NCBI RefSeq assembly: GCF_002844275.1
Contig: NZ_NXGX01000003.1
Span: forward strand, 353,549 to 417,548
Source: Thalassospira lohafexi
Lineage (GTDB): Bacteria; Pseudomonadota; Alphaproteobacteria; Rhodospirillales; Thalassospiraceae
Direction: 5' to 3'
DNA length: 64,000 nt
Shown here: one piece after another, positions 7,946 to 16,844 of the stretch
Layout of the letters: every line of letters begins with the position of its first letter
How positions within the stretch are numbered: position 1 is the first letter of the stretch
Notes under the pieces: generated by a model
What the model was told of the DNA's origin: nothing
Databases searched by the model: none
Seen by the model: the letters and a program-made list of their open reading frames with translations, nothing else
Position numbers and translations under genes: made by a program

Positions 7946-8671
7946 ATGTTTGGAAAGAAAAAAGCCAACAAAACAGTCGACAGCCGTCCGGCTTCGTCAG
8001 ATACATCTCCCTCAGGAGAGTCAGGTGCTCTTTCCGCGGCAAACAATGAGACCAAGATCGAGTCTTCTGACGTCGCCAACAAAAATAGCGTCAATACCGG
8101 CCCTGCCGTAAAAACAGAAAAACGTACTGAGCCGCAGCTTTTCAGCAAGCCGCGTACAAAGGATGAACCACAAATGTCCAGTAAACCGCACTCCACCAGC
8201 TTCCGCCCGGAAATCCCAAAACGCCCGCTTGAGATTCCAACCCGCGGCAGCTCAGGACGCCCAGCCAGCGCCAGTCACAATTCCGACGGCAAAAAGCTGA
8301 CAGTTGGTCGTGATATCCGTCTGGCTGGCGAAATCGGTTCTTGCGACGTTTTGGTCGTCGAAGGACACGTTGAAGCCCAGATCAAGGATTGCGCACGTTT
8401 GGAAATTTCCAACGGCGGCACCTTTGTCGGTTCAGCTCAGGTTGACGAAGCCGAAATCAGCGGAAAATTTGACGGTGATTTGAACGCACGCCGCGTTGTG
8501 ATCATTGGCTCGGCTGAAATCAGCGGCAAAATCACCTATGGCGCGCTTCAGATCGAAAATGGCGCACGCATCAAGGGCAGCCTTGATTACGTCGAAAGCA
8601 GCGATGATGGCACGTCACGCAGCGGCAACAGTGCGGCAATCACCATTCCGCGCAAATCGGACGATTCCTGA
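7946..8671 (+). CDS. bactofilin family cytoskeletal protein
   Basis: Bactofilins polymerise without nucleotide into filaments that scaffold cell-wall and polarity proteins. Here a 241-residue chain has a Ser/Pro/Lys-rich disordered N-terminal region (about residues 1-105), then the beta-helix core: LTVGRDIRLAGEIGSCDVLV, EGHVEAQIKDCARLEI, GTFVGSAQVDEAEISGKFDG and VVIIGSAEISGKITYGALQI, and a short charged tail. Core repeats of about 18 residues are visible. The start MFGKKKANKT has AAAGGA upstream and is typical; an upstream GTG extension adds nothing conserved. Confidence 0.88.
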   Translation: MFGKKKANKTVDSRPASSDTSPSGESGALSAANNETKIESSDVANKNSVNTGPAVKTEKRTEPQLFSKPRTKDEPQMSSKPHSTSFRPEIPKRPLEIPTRGSSGRPASASHNSDGKKLTVGRDIRLAGEIGSCDVLVVEGHVEAQIKDCARLEISNGGTFVGSAQVDEAEISGKFDGDLNARRVVIIGSAEISGKITYGALQIENGARIKGSLDYVESSDDGTSRSGNSAAITIPRKSDDS

Positions 8672-8675
8672 TCCC

Positions 8676-9254
8676 GTGTTCGCAGTGCGATCAAATATAA
8701 CCCAGCCCCGAACGCATGCCTGGCGTGCCTTCGGGGTGGTGTTTCTTCTGGCCGTGATCGGCGCAACGCTCACCGCGTGTGGTGGAAATGCAGTGCCACC
8801 GGGCACCACCAATACAAGCTACGGCAAGACAGCAACCAGCACTGTATCTGGTCCCAAAACGGGGACCGTGGCCGGCAGATCGACAAAATCGATCACACAA
8901 GACGTCCCGCGCCGTAGCCAAACGCAAAAACCCAAAACCACTCCGAAAAAAACAGCCGCCATTCCGTTTAAACCCATCGCGGCCGAAACGCTTACCGGGT
9001 TGTCGGAAAAGGCTGTTTTGGAAAAAGTCGGCGAACCGGAACTGATGCGCGGCGAAGGTGACATCCGCGTCTGGCAATATCGGTCTGATGAATGTTCGTT
9101 TGATATGTTCTTTTCGCCCGCTGCACAGTCAGATGCCAAAACCGATGACCGCGAATTGCATCATATGCTGGCCCGAATGCGCCGCGGGAACGAAAAAATC
9201 TCCATCCAGGACTGTCTTGATCAGGTGCGGAAACAACGTCTTTCGCGCGGATAA
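8676..9254 (+). CDS. putative lipoprotein with C-terminal SmpA/OmlA-like domain
   Basis: A GTG start 4 bp after the bactofilin stop gives 192 residues. A hydrophobic segment (AFGVVFLLAVIGATLTACGG) ends in the lipobox LTAC, so Cys near residue 31 should be lipidated. A Thr/Lys-rich linker follows. The C-terminal domain LSEKAVLEKVGEPELMRGEG...RVWQYRSDECSFDMFF is like small outer-membrane lipoprotein domains of the SmpA type. A second GTG three codons later is possible. It is probably cotranscribed with bactofilin and may be its envelope partner; that is inference. Confidence 0.65.
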   Translation: MFAVRSNITQPRTHAWRAFGVVFLLAVIGATLTACGGNAVPPGTTNTSYGKTATSTVSGPKTGTVAGRSTKSITQDVPRRSQTQKPKTTPKKTAAIPFKPIAAETLTGLSEKAVLEKVGEPELMRGEGDIRVWQYRSDECSFDMFFSPAAQSDAKTDDRELHHMLARMRRGNEKISIQDCLDQVRKQRLSRG

Positions 9255-9389
9255 CGTCTTGTGTGATCGATTTTGCCGATACGATCTGATTTCCTTGGTT
9301 GAATATTTACCTTTTGTTGGCAGGGTCGATAAGCAACCTCATAAATTCGCCACATCAGGCGACTTTATTCGTCCAGTCATGGTCCTTTA

Positions 9390-9449
9390 GGGTCTGTACG
9401 CAATTGAATGGCTAAACACGTTTTAGAACAGTCCATTGCGTACAGATCC
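9390..9449. mobile_element. 60-bp fold-back MITE-like element
   Basis: The ends GGGTCTGTACGCAAT and ATTGCGTACAGATCC are inverted repeats with one mismatch, followed inward by ATGG/CCAT and CTAAA/TTTAG, so nearly the whole element folds on itself. Both ends abut TA dinucleotides. Such ends resemble those of IS elements that duplicate a short TA-type target. No transposase is present. It lies between the lipoprotein and IalB genes. Confidence 0.5.
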
Positions 9450-9491
9450 TAAGGGCCCGTCCCGAAACTTCTAGACACGATACGCGACCTC

Positions 9492-10055
9492 ATGAAAAAA
9501 CACGCCCATCGTCTCGTCAGAACTTCGCTGGCTGCTGCCTTTATCGCGCTGATAAGCACTTTTTGCGTGGCAGTCCCTGTCACCAGCGCACAGGCCCAAA
9601 ACACTCCCAAGCTGATTGATGTCTTCGGCAAGTGGGAAGCCTATACCTATTCCGAGAAAGGCCAAAAAGTCTGCTATATGGGCAGTCAGCCAACCTCGGC
9701 AAAAGGTGATTATACCCAACGTGGACGGATTTACGCGATGGTCACCCATCGTCCGTCGCTTAAGCTTCTCAACGAAGTCAGCTTCATCACCGGCTATACC
9801 TATAAGTCTGATAGCAAGGTGGATCTCCGAATCGATTCCACATCCTTCAAGCTGTTTACCCATGATGATTCCGCATGGGCCTCGACCAGCGAAGGCGATC
9901 AGAAATTGATCAAGGCCATGAAAGCCGGATCAACGATGGTTGTTGTCGGCTACTCATCGCGTGACACCAAAACCACAGACACCTATTCATTGTCCGGGTT
10001 TACTGCCGCCTATAACGCGATTTCAAAGGCTTGCAGCGTCAAGCCGGTGAACTAG
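9492..10055 (+). CDS. invasion-associated locus B (IalB) family protein
   Basis: This is a 187-residue exported protein. The signal peptide is about residues 1-35, ending TSAQAQ. The mature part begins KLIDVFGKWEAYTYSEKGQKVCYMGSQP, the usual IalB motif of a Trp followed by a Cys that pairs with a C-terminal Cys (KACSVKP). Members are periplasmic or envelope proteins common in alphaproteobacteria. The name comes from Bartonella and does not imply virulence here. The gene stands alone between a fold-back repeat and a hairpin. Confidence 0.82.
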   Translation: MKKHAHRLVRTSLAAAFIALISTFCVAVPVTSAQAQNTPKLIDVFGKWEAYTYSEKGQKVCYMGSQPTSAKGDYTQRGRIYAMVTHRPSLKLLNEVSFITGYTYKSDSKVDLRIDSTSFKLFTHDDSAWASTSEGDQKLIKAMKAGSTMVVVGYSSRDTKTTDTYSLSGFTAAYNAISKACSVKPVN

Positions 10056-10172
10056 GCACAGCTTAGGGGTCAGGCTAGATAAACGCAGGGGTTCACCTTC
10101 TGCGATACATATTGCAACCGTGATTGCGCATGCGCGATGGCTGCAATGTGAAATTTATCATTTCTAAATTGG

Positions 10173-10201
10173 CTCAGCCCCGCTATATGCGGGGCTGAGT
10201 T
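10173..10201 (+). terminator. hairpin after the IalB gene
   Basis: A perfect 11-bp stem CTCAGCCCCGC/GCGGGGCTGAG with a TATAT loop is followed by a T-poor tract, so it is a probable but not ideal intrinsic terminator. Confidence 0.6.
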
Positions 10202-10349
10202 CATTGCATTTGGATTTTGCGTGCCCGCGCACGCGCTCTGATCGATTTTCTGCTATGATCACGAAAACACAAGGCACGTTGTGCGTGATCGGCGAAATCA
10301 CCAGATAGCAACATGACACACGACCACCAGAACCAAGAGAGAGACCGGG

Positions 10350-11630
10350 ATGACCGACGTCCTGACTGAAAACGCATCCGCACTTCCAGCCGACGCCAGC
10401 ACTGGCACGTCTGGCACTGGCACGTCCGGCACCACCGGTCCTTCGCTGTCCGACTTCGTCACGCGCGCCGCCAACGGGCAGGCAGCCGACGGGCGTCGCG
10501 ATCTGGTGGGCATCCCCCGCGAAGAACTGACCGAACTGATGGCCGCCATGGGCGAAAGCAAGTTCCGCGTCAAACAGCTGTGGAACTGGGTCTATTACCG
10601 CGGTGTCACCGACATCGAGGATATGACCAACATTTCCAAGAAACTGCGCGATCGTCTGGCACAGGATTTCTATGTCGGGCGTCCGGTGCTGACGGCCGAT
10701 CAGAAAAGTACCGATGACACCCATAAATGGCTGATGAAGTTCCACGACGGAAATGAAGCCGAAACTGTCTATATCCCGGATCGCAACGAAGACCGCGGTG
10801 CGGTGTGCATTTCATCGCAAGTCGGCTGCACGCTGACCTGTAAATTCTGCCACACCGGCACCCAGCTTCTGGTCCGCAACCTGACACCGGGTGAAATCGT
10901 CAGTCAGTTCATGATTGCGCGTGACAGTTATGGCGAATGGCCAACCCCGTCCAACGGTATTCGCCGTCTGTCAAACATCGTGATGATGGGCATGGGCGAA
11001 CCGCTGTTTAACTATGAAAACGTCCGCGATGCGCTGCGCATTGCCATGGACGGCGAAGGCATTTCCATCTCGCGCCGCCGTGTGACGCTGTCGACATCGG
11101 GTGTGGTGCCTGAAATCGTGCGCTGTGGCGAAGAACTTGGTGTTGGTCTGGCGATTTCACTGCATGCGCCCGAAGACGACCTGCGCAACGAAATCATGCC
11201 GATCAACAAAAAATACCCGCTTAAGGAATTGATGGATGCCTGCCGGCATTATCCGGGCATGTCCAATTCGCGGCCGATCACCATGGAATATGTCATGCTC
11301 AAGGGCATCAATGACAAGCCCGAACATGCCCGCGCACTGGCCAAACTGGTCAAAGGCGTTCACTGCAAGTTCAACCTGATCCCGTTCAACAAATGGCCGG
11401 GGTCGGATTACGAATGCACGCCGACCAATGACATCAAGAAGTTCGCCCAGATTCTGCTTGATAACGGCTATGAAGCCCCAATCCGCTGGCCGCGCGGGCG
11501 CGATATTCTCGCTGCCTGTGGTCAGCTCAAATCCGAAAGCCAGCGTCAGCGCAAATCACGCGTTGGCGCAAGTGCGGGTGGCTGTGCCAAATCGGGTGAC
11601 AGCGACGAAGGTGTGGTTGCCGCCCAATAA
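10350..11630 (+). CDS. rlmN: dual-specificity 23S rRNA/tRNA adenine-C2 methyltransferase
   Basis: This radical-SAM enzyme methylates C2 of A2503 in 23S rRNA and of A37 in some tRNAs. The 4Fe-4S motif is CTLTCKFC (CX3CX2C, about residue 160). Other conserved parts are [50 protein letters not shown] and [14 protein letters not shown]; the catalytic Cys near the end lies in ILAACGQL. The 426-residue length includes an N-terminal extension with a Gly-Thr-Ser run ([12 protein letters not shown]) not needed for catalysis. AGAGAGACC precedes the ATG. Confidence 0.96.
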   Translation: MTDVLTENASALPADASTGTSGTGTSGTTGPSLSDFVTRAANGQAADGRRDLVGIPREELTELMAAMGESKFRVKQLWNWVYYRGVTDIEDMTNISKKLRDRLAQDFYVGRPVLTADQKSTDDTHKWLMKFHDGNEAETVYIPDRNEDRGAVCISSQVGCTLTCKFCHTGTQLLVRNLTPGEIVSQFMIARDSYGEWPTPSNGIRRLSNIVMMGMGEPLFNYENVRDALRIAMDGEGISISRRRVTLSTSGVVPEIVRCGEELGVGLAISLHAPEDDLRNEIMPINKKYPLKELMDACRHYPGMSNSRPITMEYVMLKGINDKPEHARALAKLVKGVHCKFNLIPFNKWPGSDYECTPTNDIKKFAQILLDNGYEAPIRWPRGRDILAACGQLKSESQRQRKSRVGASAGGCAKSGDSDEGVVAAQ

Positions 11631-11662
11631 GGCCCCCCGCCAAAAGAGCTTCCACACAGATC

Positions 11663-11695
11663 AACACCGGACGGCACATCGCCTCCGGTGTTTTT
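11663..11695 (+). terminator. intrinsic terminator of rlmN
   Basis: A 9-bp stem AACACCGGA/TCCGGTGTT with a 12-nt loop runs into five T. Confidence 0.85.
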
Positions 11696-11784
11696 CGTAT
11701 CTGCAATCTGCACTAAATCACGATTTAACGATTTTGATGCAAAGATAATCACAGTTTAAAGGCTAAAATAATAAACAAAATACT

Positions 11785-11814
11785 TGATCAAGATGTTTTA
11801 AAACATCTTGATCA
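11785..11814. terminator. 30-bp perfect palindrome, likely terminator of the Dabb gene
   Basis: Two 15-bp arms meet with no loop at TTTTAAAA. On the minus strand it follows the Dabb stop by about 30 bp and continues into T-rich sequence, so it can end that transcript. It can also form on the plus strand behind rlmN. Confidence 0.6.
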
Positions 11815-11843
11815 GATTAATTTTATTTAAAAAGGTCCGGTAC

Positions 11844-12173
11844 TTACTCAGATGATGTGATGTCCGTGACATCAATATTCATCGACAAAATACCCCCAAG
11901 TCCGCCAACCGTCATATCAGAAAGCCGCCAGCAGGTTTCGTCATTATCAAGCCGGTCAAGATAGGCGTCACGCGCTTTTGCATCGACAAAATCAAGCGTG
12001 TAGCAATGCGTGAAACCTTGATTAAGCCCACCACCTTGCAGGTTTTTGCCCCCCGCAAACCCGACCATACCCGGTGTCGCCACAGCATTGGCTTTGATTG
12101 CCCCAAGAACGTCTTTGATGTCATCGGGTTTTGTAACACCAGAAAACTGCAGCAGGACAACATGGCGGATCAT
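11844..12173 (-). CDS. Dabb family (stress-responsive A/B barrel) protein
   Basis: The 109-residue protein begins MIRHVVLLQFSGVTKPDD and has DFVDAKARDAYLDR, the pattern of dimeric alpha-beta barrel Dabb proteins. Some members bind small hydrophobic molecules or act as monooxygenase-like or cyclase-like proteins; no function can be fixed here. Its ATG overlaps the mltA stop (ATGA), so the two are translationally coupled. The start seven codons upstream is inside mltA and less likely. Confidence 0.8.
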   Translation of the reverse strand: MIRHVVLLQFSGVTKPDDIKDVLGAIKANAVATPGMVGFAGGKNLQGGGLNQGFTHCYTLDFVDAKARDAYLDRLDNDETCWRLSDMTVGGLGGILSMNIDVTDITSSE

Positions 12174-13468
12174 TGCGGAACCTTTTTTGGCCAACTGGCC
12201 GGATCAATGGTTTTGGGCAGCAACACAAATTTCTGACCGGTTCTATTCATATGTCCGGCAAACAACGCCGCGTCATCCCCCGGGCCAAAGAAGATATCCC
12301 CGCGCACCGGCCCGCGAATGGCCCCGCCGGTATCCTGTGCCACCATCAAACGATGAAACGTGCGATCCGCATTCATTGGATCAGACGTTTCCAGCCACAC
12401 CGGAACACCCATCGCATGGAACCGGCGATCCACCGCCAGCGACCGGCCCGGTTCAAGTGCCACGCCTTGCGATCCCAGCGGCCCGGCATCGGGATCATCG
12501 GGATCGGTTTTAAGCGGCTGGAAAAACACAAAGGATGCATTGGTGTTCATCACCGCATCGGCCTCATCAGGATTGTCATGCAACCATTTTCGGATGGTCT
12601 GAAGCGACACGGTTTCACGGGTTAACGCCCCGCGCTCGATCAATTCACGGCCAATCGCGTAATAGGCCTGGCCATTGGTCGCGGCATAGCCCACCCGCAA
12701 TACGCTGTCATCGGGTAAAACCACGCGTCCCGATCCCTGAATTTGCAGGAAAAACGCATCGACCGCATCATCAACCCAGACCATTTCAAGATTGCGCCCC
12801 GAAAGCGCCCCGCCTTCGATTTCAGCCCGGTCGTAATAGGGTTTCAAACTGCTGCCCGACAGACGCCCGACCAGCTTTTTGCCTTTAAGCTCGTCGCTAA
12901 ACTCGCCGAGATCGACCGATACCATGTCATCAGGTTTTAGATAGATCGCTGTCTGATATTTGCCGTCCCGCGTCAGGTTGCCGCGCAGTTCCGGCTCATA
13001 ATATCCGGTAAACAGCCCCTCGGATGTCTTGCCATTGCCGACAAGATACGGGGTAAAATCACTTTGGAAGAACGCCCGTGCGTCGTCTTTGCGTAGGGTA
13101 TCAGCATCCAGTGCGAGCGCGGTCTCACATGGCCCGCGCCACTGGCCAATCGTCCCCATACGGGCATCTGGCCCAACCCCACGGTCATCGTCGCGGCGGA
13201 CCATCGCCCGACATGACCGCTGAAACGCACGGACCGATCCGCGCATGTCATCGCGTTGCCAGCCATCAAGTTGGCCATACGGCACCGCGCGCAGGGTCAA
13301 TTCATCTTTTTGTGGGGCCGGTTCTTTCTCCGTTTCTGTGATCAACCCGCTGATATCGGGCCAAAACATCCACACAAGGGCACATATCACCCCGACAAAA
13401 ATCGACAAAAAGGAAAGGCTGCGCGACAGAACCAGACGTCTTTTCAAGATGGAACCCGTTAAATGCAA
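12170..13468 (-). CDS. mltA: membrane-bound lytic murein transglycosylase A
   Basis: MltA cleaves peptidoglycan glycan strands to 1,6-anhydro products. This 432-residue form has an N-terminal membrane anchor (about residues 15-36, SLSFLSIFVGVICALVWMF) rather than a lipobox. The MltA domain includes GLFTGYYEPELRG and AFFLQIQGSGRVVLPDGS-like AFFLQIQGSGRVVL. The 3D domain near the end, GVPVWLETSD...MVAQDTGGAIRGPVRGDIFFG, holds catalytic Asp residues. The first codon is an assumed TTG without a clear ribosome site, so the exact start is open. A terminator separates it from the Tim44 gene upstream. Confidence 0.9.
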   Translation of the reverse strand: MHLTGSILKRRLVLSRSLSFLSIFVGVICALVWMFWPDISGLITETEKEPAPQKDELTLRAVPYGQLDGWQRDDMRGSVRAFQRSCRAMVRRDDDRGVGPDARMGTIGQWRGPCETALALDADTLRKDDARAFFQSDFTPYLVGNGKTSEGLFTGYYEPELRGNLTRDGKYQTAIYLKPDDMVSVDLGEFSDELKGKKLVGRLSGSSLKPYYDRAEIEGGALSGRNLEMVWVDDAVDAFFLQIQGSGRVVLPDDSVLRVGYAATNGQAYYAIGRELIERGALTRETVSLQTIRKWLHDNPDEADAVMNTNASFVFFQPLKTDPDDPDAGPLGSQGVALEPGRSLAVDRRFHAMGVPVWLETSDPMNADRTFHRLMVAQDTGGAIRGPVRGDIFFGPGDDAALFAGHMNRTGQKFVLLPKTIDPASWPKKVPQ

Positions 13469-13631
13469 AGGCCAAAAATACGAAACCCGCGCTGTTGCGA
13501 AGACACAACATCACGCCAGTCCGATTTTCCAGAAACATGTTTAACAAGCCGATAATCCCGGGCGAATGTTTTGCCGCCAAACCGCAATAAAAAGCTGATT
13601 TCCACGTGGCCCATTAAACACGTGGCCGATT

Positions 13632-13662
13632 AAAAAAGGCGACCCGTCTGATGCGGGTCGCC
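13632..13662 (-). terminator. intrinsic terminator of the Tim44-domain gene
   Basis: A perfect 9-bp stem GGCGACCCG/CGGGTCGCC with a 7-nt loop is followed on the minus strand by six T. Confidence 0.88.
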
Positions 13663-13709
13663 TGATATCGTGTGTTTGGATGTAACCGGTTACGCGACGG
13701 CTCGTCAGA

Positions 13710-14414
13710 TTACGCCGACGGTTCGTCTTCCGGGGTTTCGGTTGCCACCAGCTGCCAGTTCGGATCATTGTTTTGCGTATTGCGCGCAAACGTCCAAAGG
13801 TCTTCGGCTTCAACCACCTGATTGGGATCGCCCGAAACAACGTCGCCTTCGGCATTGCGAATGACCGAGACTTCTTCGGAAACAAATTTGACCGTCACAT
13901 ACGCCGTACGCTCTTCAAAGCTGGCATCATGGATCGTCGCACTTTTAATTCCGACCAGCGTCGTTTCCTCGTGCTCACCCTTTTCAGAGCGCGCATCGAT
14001 CGCCGCAGAGAAATTCTTGTAAACCTCGGCCGACAGAAGCGGATTAAGCGCGTCCTTGTCGCCCTTGGCGAAATACTCAACAATCATTTCAAACGCCATG
14101 CGCGCGCCATTCAGGAAATCTTGCTGGGTAAAGCTCGGATCAGCCTTTTGAATTTTCTGCAACGTTGCGAACGTCCCAGATGGAACATCTGACTGCGCGT
14201 CTGCGTTTTCAGAATCCGGCAGGCGATAAACGTTATCGGTCTGCGGCGCAGCGCCATTCTGGGCGGTGCTGCCATTGTCTTCGTGCTTTTGACGGCCAAA
14301 GACATCGGACTGGTTCTGTTTTTCGTTGCCGGTACGACGGCCAAGAACACCGCGCAAACGCAGCACGAGAAAAACAGCGATCAGAGCGAAAAGAAAAATA
14401 TCGAAATATTGCAA
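13710..14414 (-). CDS. Tim44/TimA domain-containing protein (TTG start)
   Basis: The 234-residue protein begins with a membrane segment (about residues 3-20, YFDIFLFALIAVFLVLRLRGVLG), then a Gln/Asn-rich linker, then a Tim44-like domain: DFLNGARMAFEMIVEYFAKGD, LNPLLSAEVYKNFSAAI and the closing DLWTFAR...NDPNWQLVAT. Alphaproteobacterial homologues (TimA) are inner-membrane anchored and related to the mitochondrial import motor subunit; their role in bacteria is poorly known. The TTG start is preferred because AAGAG lies about 8 nt before it and the hydrophobic segment begins immediately. The longer frame to 14522 is not conserved-looking. Confidence 0.85.
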   Translation of the reverse strand: MQYFDIFLFALIAVFLVLRLRGVLGRRTGNEKQNQSDVFGRQKHEDNGSTAQNGAAPQTDNVYRLPDSENADAQSDVPSGTFATLQKIQKADPSFTQQDFLNGARMAFEMIVEYFAKGDKDALNPLLSAEVYKNFSAAIDARSEKGEHEETTLVGIKSATIHDASFEERTAYVTVKFVSEEVSVIRNAEGDVVSGDPNQVVEAEDLWTFARNTQNNDPNWQLVATETPEDEPSA

Positions 14415-14721
14415 GATCCGGACTCTTGATCTTTGAGGTTTCAAAAAGGTCGCGTTTAACAAAACGACCGTGGACGAGAAATGGTATGAACCCAACCAAA
14501 TGCAAGGGCAACCAATCATCACACCTTAAATGTGATCATCTTCACCCTCGAAGATGTCTGTTACGGGCAAACTGCCGTAATTTCGTCGCGTTATATATTT
14601 AATTGTTCGACAATTAGTTATCTACAGAGCATAGCAGATTAATCGGAAATAACTGAAATCCAAGTTGTTTTCTGTAATAATTATTCAGATGAACATGATC
14701 TGGCGGTGACATCCGCCGCAA

Positions 14722-15363
14722 ATGTCGAACCAACAAGCGGGTCATTCCCCAAATATCGGAGCAATAATGGGCGTGTATTTTCTGGCCATCTTTGTCGCCA
14801 TGCCGATCATCGAGATCGCCGTATTTATTCAGGCAGGCGAAGTCATCGGTCTGTGGCCGACCATTGGTGTGGTTATTCTGACCGCAATTCTTGGCACCAC
14901 ACTGATGCGTGCTCAGGGATTGCAAACGCTGGCCAAAGCACAAAGCCAGATGGATCAGGGTGAAATGCCCATCGGCGCGATGTTTGACGGGATTTGCATT
15001 CTGGTGGCCGGTGTGTTGCTCCTCACCCCGGGCTTTGTCACCGATACCATGGGCTTCCTGCTTCTGATCCCGCCGCTCCGTCAGGTTGTCGGCGCCAAAC
15101 TGATCATGAAGCTGGTCCAGTCGGGCAATATCCGCACGAACTTTGGCGGCGGACCCGGTGGCGCTGGTGGCGCTGGTCATCCGGGCGGCTCAGGCCGCGC
15201 TGGCGGCGGTCAAAACTCCCGTCGTCCGGGCAGAGGACCGATCATTGATGGCGACTTCGAAGATGTCAGCCCCGATGATCACCCGTCCTCATCAGATCGC
15301 GACAAAAAGGACAGCAACGATCCCGATCAGGGTCCGCGCAATTTGCCCCCGCACAATTCATAA
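14722..15363 (+). CDS. fxsA: FxsA family membrane protein
   Basis: The 213-residue protein carries the FxsA domain with three hydrophobic segments (about residues 18-38, 45-65 and 88-110) and the conserved MPIIEIAVFIQAGEVIGLWPT, LGTTLMRAQGLQTL and GVLLLTPGFVTDTMGFLLLIPPLR. FxsA relieves F-plasmid exclusion of phage T7 in E. coli; its normal role is unclear. The C-terminal third is low complexity: Gly-rich (GGPGGAGGAGHPGG), then acidic and Asp/Ser-rich. It is divergent from the Tim44 gene. Confidence 0.88.
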   Translation: MSNQQAGHSPNIGAIMGVYFLAIFVAMPIIEIAVFIQAGEVIGLWPTIGVVILTAILGTTLMRAQGLQTLAKAQSQMDQGEMPIGAMFDGICILVAGVLLLTPGFVTDTMGFLLLIPPLRQVVGAKLIMKLVQSGNIRTNFGGGPGGAGGAGHPGGSGRAGGGQNSRRPGRGPIIDGDFEDVSPDDHPSSSDRDKKDSNDPDQGPRNLPPHNS

Positions 15364-15685
15364 GAAAATCACAAGACCAATCCCATAACAGCATGTTGCC
15401 TGTCATTTCCGGGCCATCGCCCGGTTTTGACATGGCGGCATCGATGATTGCCCGGTAGAACCGCAGAACCGTGGGCTTTAGACGGCATCTGATTGGCTTG
15501 CCCGCATGGTTAAGACATGCTACCCCAGATCATCTGCCGCAGGGTTGCGGCGTCAGAAACAAGCATTTCAGCCGGTATTGTTCAATATCGAACGCCACAT
15601 TTACACAAATTTGCGGTGTGCTCTGTCCTTCGGGCCTGAATGGCTTATTTCTGATCAAGACCGACTTTAATGGGAGCGAAACTTA
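15364..15685. other. intergenic region before secB
   Basis: The gap carries no supported gene. A GTTC-N6-GAAC inverted pair lies near 15580-15593, about 95 bp before secB, and may be part of its promoter region. Nothing else is recognisable. Confidence 0.4.
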
Positions 15686-16177
15686 ATGGCCGAGAATACC
15701 ACTGGTGCAGAGCAGGGCGGCGAAAAGAAGCCCGCGGCAAATCCGATTACGATCCATACCCAGTACATCAAGGATCTTTCGTTTGAAAATCCGAATGCAC
15801 CGGAAAGCGTTGCCCTTCAGGAGCAGCCAAAAATCAACATCGATGTCGATGTCGAAGCCCGCACCACCCAGGATCAGAAGCTTCATGAAGTGACCCTTAA
15901 AATCAACGTCAAAGCCGACGTTGCCGATAAGGTCGCCTTCATTGCCGAACTTCAGTATGGTGCCGTTGTGACGCTCAATGTCGAAGAACAGCACCGCCTG
16001 CCAGTTCTGATGATCGAAGTGCCGCGTCTTCTGTTCCCCTATGTGCGCAAAATCGTATCAGACCTGACCGCCGATGGTGGCTTCCCGCCACTGATGATGC
16101 AGCAGATTGATTTTGCTGATCTTTTCCGTAAGAAATTCGCCAAACAGATGGACGGCCAGCCTGCGGGCAATGCCTGA
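15686..16177 (+). CDS. secB: protein-export chaperone SecB
   Basis: SecB is a cytosolic tetrameric chaperone that keeps preproteins unfolded and hands them to SecA. The 163-residue sequence has the family core: IHTQYIKDLSFENPNAP, PKINIDVDVEART, HEVTLKINVKAD, FIAELQYGAVVTL and LLFPYVRKIVSDLTADGGFPPL. The long first helix of the core and an acidic face are present. The gene is single and followed by a good terminator. With LolA, IalB and porins nearby it fits export-heavy envelope biogenesis. Confidence 0.96.
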   Translation: MAENTTGAEQGGEKKPAANPITIHTQYIKDLSFENPNAPESVALQEQPKINIDVDVEARTTQDQKLHEVTLKINVKADVADKVAFIAELQYGAVVTLNVEEQHRLPVLMIEVPRLLFPYVRKIVSDLTADGGFPPLMMQQIDFADLFRKKFAKQMDGQPAGNA

Positions 16178-16203
16178 TCCTCTATTTGGTACGATACCAA
16201 AAC

Positions 16204-16235
16204 AAAGGCCGCCAATCTGGCGGCCTTTTTATTTT
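16204..16235 (+). terminator. intrinsic terminator of secB
   Basis: The 7-bp stem GGCCGCC/GGCGGCC, flanked by AAA/TTT, runs into TTTTTATTTT. Confidence 0.9.
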
Positions 16236-16289
16236 AATATCGTAATAAATAACCACTGCCGACCGAAAGTACCGGGTCCAAAAGTGTGA

Positions 16290-16718
16290 TCAGAACGGAC
16301 GTGCGATCACCATAAAGACGATGATAACCATCAGGATCGTCGGGACTTCGTTGAAAATCCTGAAGAATTTCTGGGATTTGGTATTGGCATCGGCCTCAAA
16401 CGCCCGGCGATAGCGCGCCAGCATCATGTGCGATACCGTCATCAGAACCACACACAGCAATTTGACGTGGAACCAGCCTTCGGTCATCACACCGGCTGCA
16501 TGGATCAAATAACCGCCAAAAATCCATGACGCGATCATCGCCGGATTCATGATGGCGCGCAACAAACGCCGTTCCATCACCTTGAATTTCTCACTGGCTT
16601 CCGAGCCGGGTGCAACTTCGCAGTGATAGACATAAAGACGCGGCAAATAAAGCAGCCCCGCCATCCAGGAAATAATGCTGATGACATGCAGGGATTTGAT
16701 AACGCTGTAACTGTCCAT
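16290..16718 (-). CDS. hemJ: protoporphyrinogen oxidase HemJ
   Basis: HemJ oxidises protoporphyrinogen IX to protoporphyrin IX, the penultimate heme step, in the inner membrane. The 142-residue protein has four hydrophobic helices and the conserved IKSLHVISIISWMAGLLYLPRLYVYH with His residues, FKVMERRLLRAIMNPAM, GWFHVKL and a final PTILMVIIVFMV. AGAAGAGAG precedes the ATG; a 25-codon upstream extension is hydrophilic and unlikely. Ferrochelatase lies just upstream on the same strand, so the two last heme enzymes are neighbours. Confidence 0.92.
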   Translation of the reverse strand: MDSYSVIKSLHVISIISWMAGLLYLPRLYVYHCEVAPGSEASEKFKVMERRLLRAIMNPAMIASWIFGGYLIHAAGVMTEGWFHVKLLCVVLMTVSHMMLARYRRAFEADANTKSQKFFRIFNEVPTILMVIIVFMVIARPF

Positions 16719-16844
16719 CTCTCTCTTCTCTGAATGACGTTTGCGGGTGGGATGGTTGTCGTAATCTTCGGGATACCAAAACCATATCAGCAAACAGGCC
16801 GGTTCCTAAGCGGTAACCGGCCTTATTTTTAACGATGTCTGTGC

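Noticed and set aside
8505..8675. Upstream extension of the lipoprotein gene
   Set aside because: It overlaps bactofilin; the lipobox needs a start close to residue -30, which the GTG at 8676 supplies.
12590..12610. Possible further parS site around ggtttcacgggtt
   Set aside because: It lacks the second arm of the palindrome.
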